In this document: one piece after another, positions 41,853 to 51,421 of the stretch
How the letters are laid out: every line of letters begins with the position of its first letter
How positions within the stretch are numbered: the stretch's first letter is position 1
NCBI RefSeq assembly: GCF_000012945.1
Contig: NC_007509.1
Location: 1-64,000 of the forward strand
DNA length: 64,000 bases
Direction of reading: 5' to 3'
Source: Burkholderia lata
GTDB lineage: Bacteria; Pseudomonadota; Gammaproteobacteria; Burkholderiales; Burkholderiaceae
Made by a program: the position numbers and the translations under genes
The notes under the pieces: generated by a model
Database searches by the model: none
Seen by the model: only the letters and a program-made list of their open reading frames with translations
What the model was told of the DNA's origin: nothing

Positions 41853-43337
41853 ATGACTGATTCATTGATTCGATCCTTCTGTCTGTTGTTGCGTCATATC
41901 GCTGTCACCGCGCTTCTGTGCGGCTCGGCCGCGTGCGCATTGATCCATCGCGACGTGAAGCCGTCGGCGACGCTCGATCCCGAGCGCATTCGCATTGCCA
42001 ACGACATTCATTTGGCGAACGACGGCTGGCCGTCGGCACGCTGGTGGATGCGGTACGGCGATCCGCAACTGGACGCGCTGGTCGATCGCGCGCTTGCGGA
42101 TTCGCCTACGATAGCGAGTGCCCATTCGAGGGTCTCGCAGGCCAAGGCCGACGTCGACCTGGTAAAGGCGGGCACCAGTCTGCAGGTGAGCGCGCTCGGA
42201 TCGGTGAACCGGGAGCGTGTGTCGAGCAACGGCTTCCTGAGCGCCTATTCAGGCAACCAGCCAATGTTGGGGGCGAGTGGTCCGTGGTACACGGAAGGTG
42301 TCGTCGGCCTTGGTGCAAGTCTCGACGTCGATATCTGGGGCAAGCAGCGCGCCCAAGTGGCGGCGGCACTGGGCGTTCACAATGCGCGGGTGGTCGAGAC
42401 GTCGGCGATCGAGCTGGAAATCTCGGCCGACGTCGCGCAGATTTACTACGGAATTCAGACTACCTATCATCTCATCGATCTGCTGGAGCAACTGCACGAC
42501 ATTGTGACGTTCTCAATGAACGCGCACGCCGCTCGTGCTTCGCGTGGGCTCGAACCGCAGACGCAGACGGAGATCGCTCGCTCGCAAAAACTGGCGACAG
42601 AGCGGCAGATCGTGGCTGCCCGAGGGCGCATCCAGCAACTACGCGAATCGTTGCGCGCGCTGATAGGTGCGGGGGCGGTGGATCTTGCAGAGATTCGGCC
42701 CGTGGCGTTGCCGACACCGCCGTCGTCGTTGCCTGCGACGCTCTCGTTCGAACTGCTGGCGCGGCGCCCGGACCTGCAGGCGATGCGTTGGTATGTCGAA
42801 GGGTCTTTCGACAAGATCGATGCAGCTAAGGCCGCGTTCTATCCGAGCTTCGATATCAAGGCATTCTTCGGCGTCAACGCATTGCATTTGGGCGACCTGT
42901 TCACGCACGCGAGCCAGCAGATCAATCTCGTTCCAGGCCTGTACCTGCCGATATTTGACGGAGGTCGACTCAACGCGAACCTTGGCGGCGCCCGTAGCGC
43001 AAGCAATCTGCTGATTCTGCAGTACAACCAGGCGATTCTTAACGCCGTACGCGATATCGCCACAACGGGCAGCCAGCTGCAGGACCTCGATGCCGAGGCG
43101 AAGCTGCAAACAGAGAAGATCCAGGCGACGACGTTTTCCCAGGACAGCGCCGACGCCCAATATCAGCGCGGCTTGGCGAGCCGGTTGACTGCGGTCGAGG
43201 CGAAGCAGGCCGTGATCCTGGAGCGGGTCGCGCTGCTCGACCTCGACGGCCGGCGAATCGGCCAAGACATCGCGTTGACCAAGGCGCTAGGCGGTGGCTA
43301 CCGGTCGGATGCGCCAGTTGTGCTGAACCCACGGTAA
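41853..43337 (+). CDS. mdtP: RND/FUSC outer-membrane efflux lipoprotein, MdtP-like
   Basis: A 494-residue TolC-like outer-membrane factor of the NodT group. The signal peptide ends near SAACALIHRDV, suggesting lipidation at the Cys. WWMRYGDPQLDALVDRAL is the classic NodT start, and LARRPDLQAMRWYVEG with AKAAFYPSFDIKAFFG marks the second repeat. It forms the outer-membrane duct of the ytcA-mdtNOP system. The start at 41853 is 2 bp after the mdtO stop; its TAA overlaps the marR start (TAATG). Confidence 0.88.
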   Translation: MTDSLIRSFCLLLRHIAVTALLCGSAACALIHRDVKPSATLDPERIRIANDIHLANDGWPSARWWMRYGDPQLDALVDRALADSPTIASAHSRVSQAKADVDLVKAGTSLQVSALGSVNRERVSSNGFLSAYSGNQPMLGASGPWYTEGVVGLGASLDVDIWGKQRAQVAAALGVHNARVVETSAIELEISADVAQIYYGIQTTYHLIDLLEQLHDIVTFSMNAHAARASRGLEPQTQTEIARSQKLATERQIVAARGRIQQLRESLRALIGAGAVDLAEIRPVALPTPPSSLPATLSFELLARRPDLQAMRWYVEGSFDKIDAAKAAFYPSFDIKAFFGVNALHLGDLFTHASQQINLVPGLYLPIFDGGRLNANLGGARSASNLLILQYNQAILNAVRDIATTGSQLQDLDAEAKLQTEKIQATTFSQDSADAQYQRGLASRLTAVEAKQAVILERVALLDLDGRRIGQDIALTKALGGGYRSDAPVVLNPR

Positions 43338-43807
43338 TGCAGATCATGTCCGGCGAATCGTTACGACCGACTTTTTGTGACGTGCCGTTTGAGGCGGACG
43401 GCTTTCGCACGATGCAGAGCGTCCAGCTCATGATCCGGAACGTGGTGAACCAGAGAATGCTGATAGCACTCGGAGTTCAGTTTTCGCAGGGCAGTGCGCT
43501 CGTACATCTTGCGCGCAGCGACACGATGTCGTGTCAGGCACTCGCGAATTTGCTCGGCTGTGGGACGAGCCGCCTCACGCGTCTTGCGCAGGACCTCGAA
43601 CGTCGCGCGCTGATTGTGCGGCGGCGAAACGGCCAAGACCGCCGTGCGCTGGATCTATCGCTCACGTCTAGGGGAATGGAGATTGCGGAGCGGGTCCCGT
43701 TTGTGGTGTCGGAGGCCGAGCAGGTCGTGCTGGGACGATTGTCAATGGAGGAGAGGATGATCCTCAAACGGTTTCTCCAGCGGATCCTCCGTGAGATCGA
43801 CGCATGA
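43337..43807 (+). CDS. MarR-family regulator of the efflux operon
   Basis: A 156-residue winged-helix regulator. ALVHLARSDTMSCQALANLL, then GCGTSRLTRLAQDLERRALI and VRRRNGQDRRALDLSLTSRG, is the MarR wing and recognition region with the conserved D-x-R. It usually acts as a repressor released by phenolic ligands, which fits an aromatic exporter. Its ATG overlaps the mdtP stop, making it the fifth gene of the operon. It probably binds the palindrome at 38181-38200. Confidence 0.85.
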   Translation: MQIMSGESLRPTFCDVPFEADGFRTMQSVQLMIRNVVNQRMLIALGVQFSQGSALVHLARSDTMSCQALANLLGCGTSRLTRLAQDLERRALIVRRRNGQDRRALDLSLTSRGMEIAERVPFVVSEAEQVVLGRLSMEERMILKRFLQRILREIDA

Positions 43808-44966
43808 CTCGACATGCCGCGACCCCGAGTAACCGACCGGGCTCGACTCATACGTCGGCGATTGGCGACCTGCTCTACGAAACCATTCGAAGGAGTGTCA
43901 TTTTATGTCGTGTGTCGTGTTGATCGCCCACCAGACTTGCGGCACGTCATTGAGCAAACCATCGCTCGTTGGCAAGGTGCTCGCACACTGCCCGCGTCGC
44001 AATGTGAGCGGTTGAATCGCACAGGCACGTCATGGCTGGACCGGGTTTTTGTCATCACGCTCGTCGCTTTGATCACGTCAAGTTCGCTGATATGAAAGGG
44101 CTAGGTTGCCCTATCGATGACTAAGGACCGCTAGGGTCCCAAGAAGCATATTCGCTTTCGTTTTAGGGGGAATCAAATGAAAACGCATTGTGTGCTGTCT
44201 GGACGTGCTGCCCCTGTTCTTATGCTGTCGATAGAGTGCGTTGCTGTTGCCTATGCCGATGGCGACGCCCCGTTGCGGTCGTGTTCGAGCGACGTTGCTG
44301 TCCGGGTCGTTCAGCAGCAAGTCTATGTGCCCGTTCACGCGTACGAGAGTGCTCTGAACAAGGGGGCACGTCAGCCTTGAGTTTCGTGCCGACCGAGCCG
44401 GTTCGCCGGCATCCTGGCCGTCTTCGAAGGAGCCAACCGATCACATCACCGACTGATCAGCGTCCAAACAGGGTGGGGAATTCTACTTCGATACTTCTGG
44501 GAAAGTTGTGTCCGAAGTTGACACACGGCCGTCGTGCATACGCACCATCATAAGGGTGCGGCAGTGATTGAGAACGGCAGACCCATCACTAATCTAAGAA
44601 TGGGACGTCTCACGCTGCATAAGATGAATGGCCGCTGGAGGATCGTGTTGTACACATTCAATACTGACCCCGTACAGGGCGATCGCTGAGTTGGCATGGG
44701 TCGGCGGAGGGCTAATAGGGCCTAACGCGTGGGTTGCGGATTGACTGTTGCTATCCTGACTCGAGCGTAAGCGAGTGTGTTTACGATTTGGCAATCGGCA
44801 GCATGATGCATGGAAATGTGCGCCGCATATCGTTTAGGTATTCGGAGCTATGGTACGCATGAAGATGCGACATCGAACATCGTATTTTTACACGTGCATT
44901 GCCCCGCCTGATTGTGGAATTTCCCCATATTTTTTGTGTGACTATAAACGTCATAAAAATCAGTAG
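43808..44966. other. Long region with little recognisable content
   Basis: About 1.16 kb between the efflux operon and the first tandem LysR gene. The frames here are short and share no motif with known families, apart from one weak candidate at 44177. Base composition falls toward the right, and A/T-rich DNA before 44967 presumably contains the LysR promoter. I looked for insertion-sequence remnants and tRNA-like folds and could not support any. Confidence 0.45.
44177..44380 (+). CDS. Hypothetical small exported protein
   Basis: 67 codons from an ATG preceded by AGGGGGAATCAA, a good ribosome site. The N-terminus (MKTHCVLSGRAAPVLMLSIE, then CVAVAYADG) could be a weak signal peptide with cleavage at AYA-DG. 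No family is recognised. Support is limited to the ribosome site and signal-like start, so it may be spurious. Confidence 0.3.
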   Translation: MKTHCVLSGRAAPVLMLSIECVAVAYADGDAPLRSCSSDVAVRVVQQQVYVPVHAYESALNKGARQP

Positions 44967-45872
44967 ATGGCAGCTCTAGATATCGTTTCCGCGATGCGAA
45001 TTTTCGTACGCGTCATAGAGCGTGGCAGCATTTCGATGGCTGCTCGCGATTTGGATATGGGGCAGTCTACAGTCAGTGAGCGTATCAACAGGCTTGAAGA
45101 GTATCTCGGGATCCCCCTGCTATATCGCCACGCACGCACGTTGACGCGGACCAGCGACGGACAGGCCTTTTATGCATGCTGCAAGGCAGCCCTGAGCGCG
45201 GTGGACGACGCGCTTGCGGTGGCGCAAGAGCACCGCGAAATACGTGGCATGTTTCGAATAAGTGCGCCGCAGAGTTTGGGTGAGATCATCATGCCGGCAG
45301 TTCTGTTAGAGATTAAGGCACAGTACCCGGATCTGTATATCGATTTGGACCTCAACGATTCGATCGTCGACCCGGTCACGGCGGGCGTGGACATCTCACT
45401 ACGACTTGGTCGACCAGTCGAAGGTCGGGGGGCTAAGTACCGTATGGGTCATGTTCGTCGCAAGCTTGTCGCCGCTCCTTCTTACCTTGCGCGCTATCCC
45501 GAGATTGAGGATCCGCACGGACTGAGTCAGCATCCGTTTATCCGGGTGCGCGGCGTCTATGGAGACAGGTTGCTGGAGCTCGACGACAGCAGGGGCGAGT
45601 CGATTTCTATTAGCTTAGACCTCGGTATGACCGTCAGCCATTGGCGAGCGGCACGTGAACTCTTGTTAGGTGGAGCAGGGATCGGCGTCTTGCAGTTGCC
45701 TGCTTGCCTCGACGCATTGACCGACGGGCGATTGCAGCAGATCCTTCCGGATTACACGGTGCCTGGGTTTGATCTGCATTTGATCCTCCCGGTGACCCGA
45801 CCGATTCCAGCCAAAACGCGCGCTATTCTCCAAATCTTGGAACACCAACTACCAGCCCGACTGGCCGGGTGA
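44967..45872 (+). CDS. LysR-family regulator (tandem copy 1)
   Basis: A 301-residue LysR protein with winged helix LDIVSAMRIFVRVIERGSIS, then AARDLDMGQSTVSERINRLE, and a standard effector domain. It is closely similar along its whole length to the LysR gene 357 bp downstream, including the shared MGQSTVSERxxRLExxLGxP and the C-terminal DGRLQQILPxYxVxGxDLHxxLPV. The ATG at 44967 follows A/T-rich DNA. No structural gene is attached, so the target is unknown. Codon use is less GC-rich than the flanking operons. Confidence 0.82.
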   Translation: MAALDIVSAMRIFVRVIERGSISMAARDLDMGQSTVSERINRLEEYLGIPLLYRHARTLTRTSDGQAFYACCKAALSAVDDALAVAQEHREIRGMFRISAPQSLGEIIMPAVLLEIKAQYPDLYIDLDLNDSIVDPVTAGVDISLRLGRPVEGRGAKYRMGHVRRKLVAAPSYLARYPEIEDPHGLSQHPFIRVRGVYGDRLLELDDSRGESISISLDLGMTVSHWRAARELLLGGAGIGVLQLPACLDALTDGRLQQILPDYTVPGFDLHLILPVTRPIPAKTRAILQILEHQLPARLAG

Positions 45873-46093
45873 GACGGATCAGGCACTTAGTACTGCAGGA
45901 AGATTGGACGCATGCACCGATCTACGCAGGCTTCATCTCGCGAGCGAATTTATCTATCGTGTATTGTCGTATTGCTCTGAATTGTTTCCCCGAGCCACAA
46001 TGGACTGTGGTTGCTTACCTCTCCGGTTGGGTTATCCGAGCCCCGGTAGGGCCAACTGAGGGCAGCCACGACCTCGTTCCCTGCAGAGGGTTG

Positions 46094-46127
46094 GCCCGTG
46101 GTGACTATATCCCACGGGCTTTTTTTT
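46094..46127 (+). terminator. Rho-independent terminator after LysR copy 1
   Basis: GCCCGTGG (46094-46101), a 10-base loop, CCACGGGC (46112-46119), then eight T. It is a textbook intrinsic terminator, separating the two LysR genes so that the second has its own promoter. The remaining 45873-46229 has no supported gene. Confidence 0.88.
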
Positions 46128-46229
46128 GTACTTGATTCATACAAAAAGAATCGTGATTTACCGATGTGCGTGCAATAAGGATTTGCAGTGTTCCATTGTA
46201 AGGAAGTCGACAATATTTTTACGAAGTAA

Positions 46230-47144
46230 ATGCGTATATTAGATATCCTGACAGCTATGCGCGCATTCGTCAGAGTTGTCGAGTGCGGCAGTATTTCCGA
46301 CGCCGCGCATGGATTGGGTATGGGACAATCCACAGTCAGCGAGCGATTGGATCGGCTCGAACGTCATCTCGGCTTGCCACTGTTGTTTCGCCACGCGCGC
46401 ACACTGACCTGCACGGACGATGGTCAGATTTTCTACGAGCGCAGTAAGAGAGCGATCGCCCTGATTGAAATCGCGATGGGTGTCAGCCGGGAGCAACATG
46501 ACGTTCGCGGAATATTCAAGTTGGCTGCGCCCCATGCCTTTGGTGAAATTGTTCTGGCGGGGATTATGGTCGATATCCGCAAGCGGTACCCCGAGCTGAG
46601 CGTGGAGTTGGTCCTCGAAGATGCGGTGATAGATCCCGCCACTGCAGGCGTAGACCTCTCGTTGAGGCTGGGCCAACCTGGAGTTGCAGCGCAGGATTCT
46701 TATTACTTGGGTCACGTCCATCGTACGCTGGTCGCTTCCCCTGTCTATCTCGCGAAGCATGCGCCGATTAGTGAGCCCTCAGAGCTTGCCGATCATCCAT
46801 TCATTCGAGCGCGTGGTATCTATAACGCTCGGGACATTGAACTGATCGCTGCGGATTCTGCGATGGTGAAGGTCCGCGTCAATGTTGCATTTTCTGTTAA
46901 TCACTGGCGTCCGGCTCGCGAGCATTTAATTGCCGGATTTGGCATTGGTATTCTCCAGCGGAGGGTGTGTGCTGAAGCAATCGCTGACGGGCGATTGCAA
47001 CAGATTCTCCCCGAATACAACGTATCTGGTCTTGATCTACATGCGGTTCTGCCTGTTGCGCGGCCGTTGCCTCCCAAGACGCGCGCCATTCTCAGTATTA
47101 TCGAAGAGTGCTTGCCGGGGCAACTGGCTCAGGCTCGTGCCTAG
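46230..47144 (+). CDS. LysR-family regulator (tandem copy 2)
   Basis: A 304-residue LysR protein with winged helix LDILTAMRAFVRVVECGSIS, then AAHGLGMGQSTVSERLDRLE. It is a diverged paralogue of the gene upstream (identical blocks at the HTH and the C-terminal DGRLQQILPEY). The start at 46230 lies in A/T-rich DNA, with a promoter-like stretch after the terminator. Its 3' end abuts a dead IS630 transposase on the opposite strand. The tandem arrangement suggests local duplication. Confidence 0.82.
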   Translation: MRILDILTAMRAFVRVVECGSISDAAHGLGMGQSTVSERLDRLERHLGLPLLFRHARTLTCTDDGQIFYERSKRAIALIEIAMGVSREQHDVRGIFKLAAPHAFGEIVLAGIMVDIRKRYPELSVELVLEDAVIDPATAGVDLSLRLGQPGVAAQDSYYLGHVHRTLVASPVYLAKHAPISEPSELADHPFIRARGIYNARDIELIAADSAMVKVRVNVAFSVNHWRPAREHLIAGFGIGILQRRVCAEAIADGRLQQILPEYNVSGLDLHAVLPVARPLPPKTRAILSIIEECLPGQLAQARA

Positions 47145-47159
47145 CCTCATTTGGAAGCA

Positions 47160-47880
47160 CGAGTATCGAGCAAACAAGTCTTTGACAGACGGTATCGTAT
47201 GTGTGCCGTAGTTGCCCTCCACCCAATGAACCTTCCGATCCGCGGAAAAATTGGCATCGATCGTGCGAAAGAATTGCAGGAATTCATTACTACGATCGTG
47301 ACGATGTAATGCCCCGATGACTTCGTCGGTGGCATTGTCCAGCGCGGCAAACGAGGTGGTGGTGCGGTGGCGCATGTAGTCGTCGGCTCGATGCTTGGGA
47401 ATTCGGGGTGCCGATGGCGGTATGGGTTGCGTGTGGTCCAACGCCTCGATCTGGCTCTACTCGTCGACGCATAGCGCCATCACCTTCAGCGGCGGATAGA
47501 GGTGTAGGCCGACGATGTCGCGAACATCATCGACGAACGGCGGATCGCTTGAGAGCTTGAAGGTCTTCTGCTGATGCGGCTGCAAGCCGGCGGCTCGCCG
47601 GATTCACGGCACGGCCGCCTGCGAAAGGCTCATCTCCTGAGCCATCGCGCGCGTACTCCAGTGTCTTTGCGGTAACGGCATCGATACTCGATCGATCTAG
47701 GTGGACCCGGAAGACCATCCTGTCGATGCGTCGCATAGCGCTCACGCCACTTCGAATTCATTTGCTGGGTGAGCCGCATTTTTCCCTCGACCGTCTGGTT
47801 GTCAATGTCCTCGGAACAGGCCAGCACGATTTGCGCTCGCAATGGGGGTGACCTTGATTTCCGTGCTCGCTTCCGGTTAG
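47160..47880 (-). pseudogene. Degenerate IS630-family transposase
   Basis: Read on the minus strand the pieces follow the IS630 transposase order. PPLRAQIVLACSEDIDNQTV and QQMNSKWRERYATHRQDGLP give the HTH part. MAQEMSLSQAAVP then a TGA (47604-47606) and IRRAAGLQPHQQKTFKLSSD come next. Then DDVRDIVGLHLYPPLKVMAL, CVDE, a TAG (47457-47459) where DEKSQIQALDRTQP is normal, HRADDYMRHRTTTSFAALDN and the DNYGTH-like EGNYGTHTIPSVKDL. At least one frameshift lies between the HTH and MAQEM parts (47640-47710). The remaining C-terminus is missing. It is non-functional. Confidence 0.8.
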
Positions 47881-48237
47881 GCGACTTTAGGCCTGGCAAG
47901 GTCTTGCCTTGCGGCCCCCAATAACTACTCCGACAAAACAATGGGTTAGTGTCTACCCTCCGCGAACGAAGCAGAGAGCGTCTCCAGGTATGGCCGCATA
48001 CAAGATGGGCGTCCCTCGACCGGCGGTCCTAGTTCATCTCGTCGTTAGGCGCTCCGGTTGGTTGACGGATTGGGGTGCCGGCCGCGATGCTCGGCAAGAT
48101 CCGCTTTGCGTACAATGCCACCGGAAAGTTGAAGGGGCCGCGCAAGTTAATGCCCTCGATATGAGTGGGAGCAATTATCCGGAGTTGCTCGGTTGCGATC
48201 AGCTGCCCATGGCTATCCTTGATTCCATATTTCTACT

Positions 48238-48250
48238 ATTATCGAATAAT
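48238..48250. promoter_or_regulatory. ArsR-type operator overlapping arsR start
   Basis: ATTAT-CGA-ATAAT (48238-48250) is a short inverted repeat in an A/T-rich stretch that contains the first two bases of the arsR ATG. There is no Shine-Dalgarno before that ATG, so the mRNA may be leaderless or nearly so. Upstream of it, 47941-48230 shows no gene I can support. Confidence 0.5.
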
Positions 48251-48584
48251 GGAAACAAATCGGACTATTGCCGCTCTTGCGGCGCTCGCACACGAATCCC
48301 GGCTCGCCGTGTTTCGTGCACTCGTGCAGGCAGGCCCGGAAGGCCTGCCGGCCGGGCAGATAGCCACGTTGCTGGACGTGCCGCCGTCGTCCCTGTCCTT
48401 TCATCTGAAGGAACTGGCGCATGCGCAACTCGTCACCAGCCGCCAGGAAGGCCGCTTCGTCTTCTACTGCGCGAACTTCGCGACGATGAACGGCCTGCTG
48501 GCTTACCTCACGGAGAACTGTTGCGGCGGCAATCCGTGCTCGCCGGTGTCCGCATGCCCGACGTCGGGCACCCGCCAATCCTGA
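48249..48584 (+). CDS. arsR: ArsR-family arsenic-responsive repressor
   Basis: A 111-residue SmtB/ArsR winged-helix repressor (ALAALAHESRLAVFRALVQA; LLDVPPSSLSFHLKELAHAQ; LVTSRQEGRFVFYCANF). The usual ELCVCDL metal site in the recognition helix is absent. Instead a C-terminal Cys cluster (ENCCGGNPCSPVSACP) is likely to bind As(III), as in the Acidithiobacillus/Corynebacterium-type ArsR proteins. It heads the ars operon. The ATG at 48249 overlaps a small inverted repeat. Confidence 0.88.
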   Translation: METNRTIAALAALAHESRLAVFRALVQAGPEGLPAGQIATLLDVPPSSLSFHLKELAHAQLVTSRQEGRFVFYCANFATMNGLLAYLTENCCGGNPCSPVSACPTSGTRQS

Positions 48585-48607
48585 TTCGCATTCGCATGCC
48601 TCCGCCC

Positions 48608-49102
48608 ATGACGACGAACATCCTGATCCTCTGCACCCACAACTCGGCGCGCAGCGTGCTTGCCGAGGGCATGCTCAATCACTGGGCTGCGAAGCTCGGC
48701 AAGGACGTGCGTGCCTACAGCGCCGGAAGTGCGCCGAGCGGTCGCCTCAATCCGTTCGCGCTGGAAGCGTTGACGAACGCCGGCATCGACGTCGACGGAT
48801 ACCGCAGCAAGAGCTGGGACGAGTTCGTCGGCGACGGTGTGCCTGAAATGCGCGTCGTCATCACGGTGTGCGACAGCGCGGCAGCAGAGACTTGCCCATA
48901 CTGGCCCGGCAGCCCCGTCAAAGTGCACTGGGGCTACGCCGATCCGTCGAATGCGGCGGGTGGCGACGACGGAAGGCGCCTCGCATTCGAACTCACACGC
49001 CAAGCGATCGGCTATCGGATGCTGCAGTTGCTGGCACTGCCGCTGGATCGAATGAACGACGCCGAACTCCAGACGGCGCTGATCGAGATCTCGCAAAACT
49101 GA
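48608..49102 (+). CDS. arsC: Arsenate reductase, thioredoxin-linked (LMW-PTP fold)
   Basis: A 164-residue protein reducing As(V) to As(III). The P-loop CTHNSAR (Cys9-x5-Arg15) and the redox pair near ITVCDSAAAETCP identify the thioredoxin-dependent pI258-type enzyme of low-molecular-weight phosphatase fold. The ATG at 48608 is preferred over an in-frame ATG at 48596, as it begins MTTNILILC with the motif at the usual distance. Second gene of the operon, 23 bp after arsR. Confidence 0.88.
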   Translation: MTTNILILCTHNSARSVLAEGMLNHWAAKLGKDVRAYSAGSAPSGRLNPFALEALTNAGIDVDGYRSKSWDEFVGDGVPEMRVVITVCDSAAAETCPYWPGSPVKVHWGYADPSNAAGGDDGRRLAFELTRQAIGYRMLQLLALPLDRMNDAELQTALIEISQN

Positions 49103-49166
49103 TCATTTGCATGGCGGTCTGCCGAACCGAGCGGTCGCCCACGACTTCACGATTGAACACCGTCCC

Positions 49167-50240
49167 ATGAACACGTCCAACGTCGCCCCGCCGGGAAAGG
49201 TCGTCGCAAAGCCTTCCATCAATTTCTTCGAGCGCTACCTGACGGTGTGGGTCGCACTGTGCATCGTCGCCGGCATCGCGCTCGGCCAGGTGCTGCCCGG
49301 CCTGTTCCAGCAGATCGGCCGGATCGAGTACGCGCAGGTCAACCTGCCCGTCGGGTTGCTGATTTGGGTGATGATCATCCCAATGCTGGTCAAGGTCGAC
49401 TTCGGCGCGTTGCATGAAGTGCGTCGGCACGTCAAAGGCATCGGCGTCACGCTCGTCGTGAACTGGCTCGTCAAGCCATTCTCGATGGCGTTCCTCGGCT
49501 GGCTGTTCATCCGCCATCTGTTTGCGCCGATGCTGCCGGCGGACCAGCTCGACAGCTACATCGCAGGACTGATCCTGCTGGCCGCCGCACCTTGCACGGC
49601 GATGGTGTTCGTCTGGAGCCGGCTGACCGGCGGCGATCCGCTGTTCACGCTGTCGCAGGTCGCGTTGAACGACAGCATCATGGTGATCGCGTTCACGCCG
49701 CTGGTGGGTCTGCTGTTGGGGATGTCGGCGATCACGGTGCCGTGGGCGACGCTGCTCACGTCGGTCGTGCTCTACATCGTCATCCCGGTGATCCTCGCGC
49801 AGATCTGGCGCAAGGTGTTGCTGGCGAGGAGGCAGGCGGCGTTCGACGCGGCCATGGCGAAGATCGGCCCGTGGTCGATCGCAGCGCTGCTGGCCACGCT
49901 CGTGCTGCTGTTCGCGTTCCAGGGCGAAGCGATCCTGACGCAGCCGCTGGTGATCGCGCTGCTCGCCGTGCCGATCCTGATCCAGGTGTTCTTCAATTCG
50001 GCGCTCGCGTACTGGCTCAATCGTGCGGTCGGCGAGAAACACGACATCGCATGCCCATCGGCGCTGATCGGTGCGTCGAACTTCTTCGAGCTGGCGGTCG
50101 CGGCCGCGATCAGCCTGTTCGGCTTCCACTCCGGTGCGGCGCTTGCGACTGTCGTGGGCGTGCTCATCGAAGTGCCGGTCATGCTGCTCGTCGTGCGCAT
50201 CGTCAACCAGTCGAAGGGCTGGTACGAGTGCCGCACTTGA
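49167..50240 (+). CDS. acr3: Arsenite efflux transporter Acr3
   Basis: A 357-residue inner-membrane As(III) exporter with ten hydrophobic segments. ILLAAAPCTAMVFVWSRLTG carries the conserved catalytic Cys of the ACR3 family, and QVALNDSIMVIAFTPLVGLL and IGASNFFELAVAAAISLFGF are family blocks. The ATG at 49167 (MNTSNVAPPG) was chosen over the upstream Met at 49107, which adds a non-homologous leader. It removes arsenite formed by either reductase. Confidence 0.92.
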   Translation: MNTSNVAPPGKVVAKPSINFFERYLTVWVALCIVAGIALGQVLPGLFQQIGRIEYAQVNLPVGLLIWVMIIPMLVKVDFGALHEVRRHVKGIGVTLVVNWLVKPFSMAFLGWLFIRHLFAPMLPADQLDSYIAGLILLAAAPCTAMVFVWSRLTGGDPLFTLSQVALNDSIMVIAFTPLVGLLLGMSAITVPWATLLTSVVLYIVIPVILAQIWRKVLLARRQAAFDAAMAKIGPWSIAALLATLVLLFAFQGEAILTQPLVIALLAVPILIQVFFNSALAYWLNRAVGEKHDIACPSALIGASNFFELAVAAAISLFGFHSGAALATVVGVLIEVPVMLLVVRIVNQSKGWYECRT

Positions 50241-50261
50241 TACGAACGGAGGAATCTCGAC

Positions 50262-50684
50262 ATGACTGCCATCACGATCTATCACAACCCCGACTGCGAC
50301 ACGTCGCGCAACACGCTGGCCTTGATCCGCAACAGCGGCGAGGAACCCGCCGTTATCGAATACCTCGAGACACCGCCGCCGCGCGAAACGTTGGTCAAGC
50401 TGTTGGCCGACGCGGGCCTGACCGTGCGCGAGGTGCTGCGTGAGAAGGGCACGCCTTATGCGGAACTTGGCCTGGGCGATCCGAAGTGGACCGATGGGCA
50501 GTTGCTCGACTTCATCGAGCAGTACCCGATTCTGATGAATCGGCCCGTCGTGGTCACACCGATCGGCACGAAGCTGTGCCGGCCGTCGGAAGCCGTCCTG
50601 GACATCTTGCCGAACCCGCAGAAAGGACCGTTCACCAAGGAAGACGGCGAGGTCGTGATCCGTGCGGAGGGCGAGCGTGTCTGA
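50262..50684 (+). CDS. arsC: Arsenate reductase, glutaredoxin-linked
   Basis: A 140-residue thioredoxin-fold ArsC of the E. coli R773 type. Catalytic Cys12 lies in [20 protein letters not shown], and the arginines of [20 protein letters not shown] and earlier [11 protein letters not shown] fit the arsenate-binding set. Start at 50262 after GGAGG. It is the second, unrelated arsenate reductase in the same operon. Its 3' end contains the ribosome site and start of arsH. Confidence 0.92.
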   Translation: MTAITIYHNPDCDTSRNTLALIRNSGEEPAVIEYLETPPPRETLVKLLADAGLTVREVLREKGTPYAELGLGDPKWTDGQLLDFIEQYPILMNRPVVVTPIGTKLCRPSEAVLDILPNPQKGPFTKEDGEVVIRAEGERV

Positions 50685-51399
50685 GCAACTGAAAGACCTG
50701 CCGCAGCTCGACGCAGCGCTGTTCCGCGTGCCGGATGCCGTTCGACTGCGGCCTGCCTCGCCGTCGACACACCCACCTCGGCTCCTGCTGCTGTACGGGT
50801 CGCTGCGCGAGCGTTCGTTCAGCCGCCTGCTGGTCGAGGAAGCCGGCCGGCTGCTCACGGCGATGGGTGCAGAGGTGCGCGTGTTCAATCCGAGTGGCCT
50901 GCCACTGCCCGATGACGCGCCCGAGCATCACCCGAAGGTGGTCGAGCTTCGCGAACTGGTGATGTGGTCTGAAGGGATGGCGTGGTGCTCGCCGGAGCGG
51001 CACGGCGCGATGACCGGGATCATGAAGTCGCAGATCGACTGGATTCCGCTGTCGGTTGGCGCGGTCCGGCCCACGCAAGGCAAGACGCTGGCGGTGATGC
51101 AGGTGAGCGGCGGGTCGCAGTCGTTCAACGCCGTGAACCAGATGCGTGTGCTGGGGCGCTGGATGCGCATGCTGACCATCCCTAACCAGTCGTCGGTCGC
51201 CAAGGCGTTCGCCGAATTCGACGAAGCCGGGCGAATGAAACCGTCGTCCTATTACGATCGCGTTGTCGACGTCATGGAAGAGTTGGTGAAGTTCACCTTG
51301 CTGACCAGAGACATCGGCCCGTACCTGGTCGACCGATACAGCGAGCGGAAGGAAAGCGCCGAGGCGCTGTCGAATCGCGTGAATCAGCGGAGCATCTAG
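50677..51399 (+). CDS. arsH: Organoarsenical oxidase ArsH
   Basis: A 240-residue flavodoxin-fold FMN protein oxidising trivalent methyl- or aryl-arsenicals. The FMN phosphate loop [20 protein letters not shown] and the [20 protein letters not shown] motif are diagnostic. The start is a GTG at 50677 ([11 protein letters not shown]), with GGAGG upstream inside the end of arsC, overlapping it by 8 bp and implying coupling. Confidence 0.92.
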   Translation: MSEQLKDLPQLDAALFRVPDAVRLRPASPSTHPPRLLLLYGSLRERSFSRLLVEEAGRLLTAMGAEVRVFNPSGLPLPDDAPEHHPKVVELRELVMWSEGMAWCSPERHGAMTGIMKSQIDWIPLSVGAVRPTQGKTLAVMQVSGGSQSFNAVNQMRVLGRWMRMLTIPNQSSVAKAFAEFDEAGRMKPSSYYDRVVDVMEELVKFTLLTRDIGPYLVDRYSERKESAEALSNRVNQRSI

Positions 51400-51421
51400 A
51401 TCCCGATCAAAGGAGTGACAA

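Noticed and set aside
43814..44095. 93-codon plus-strand frame after marR, and a 36-codon frame with AAGGAG inside it
   Set aside because: Neither has a domain, and composition does not look protein-like; kept as unexplained DNA.
48993..50888. 631-codon minus-strand frame opposite acr3 and arsC
   Set aside because: Shadow of the ars operon; no family features.
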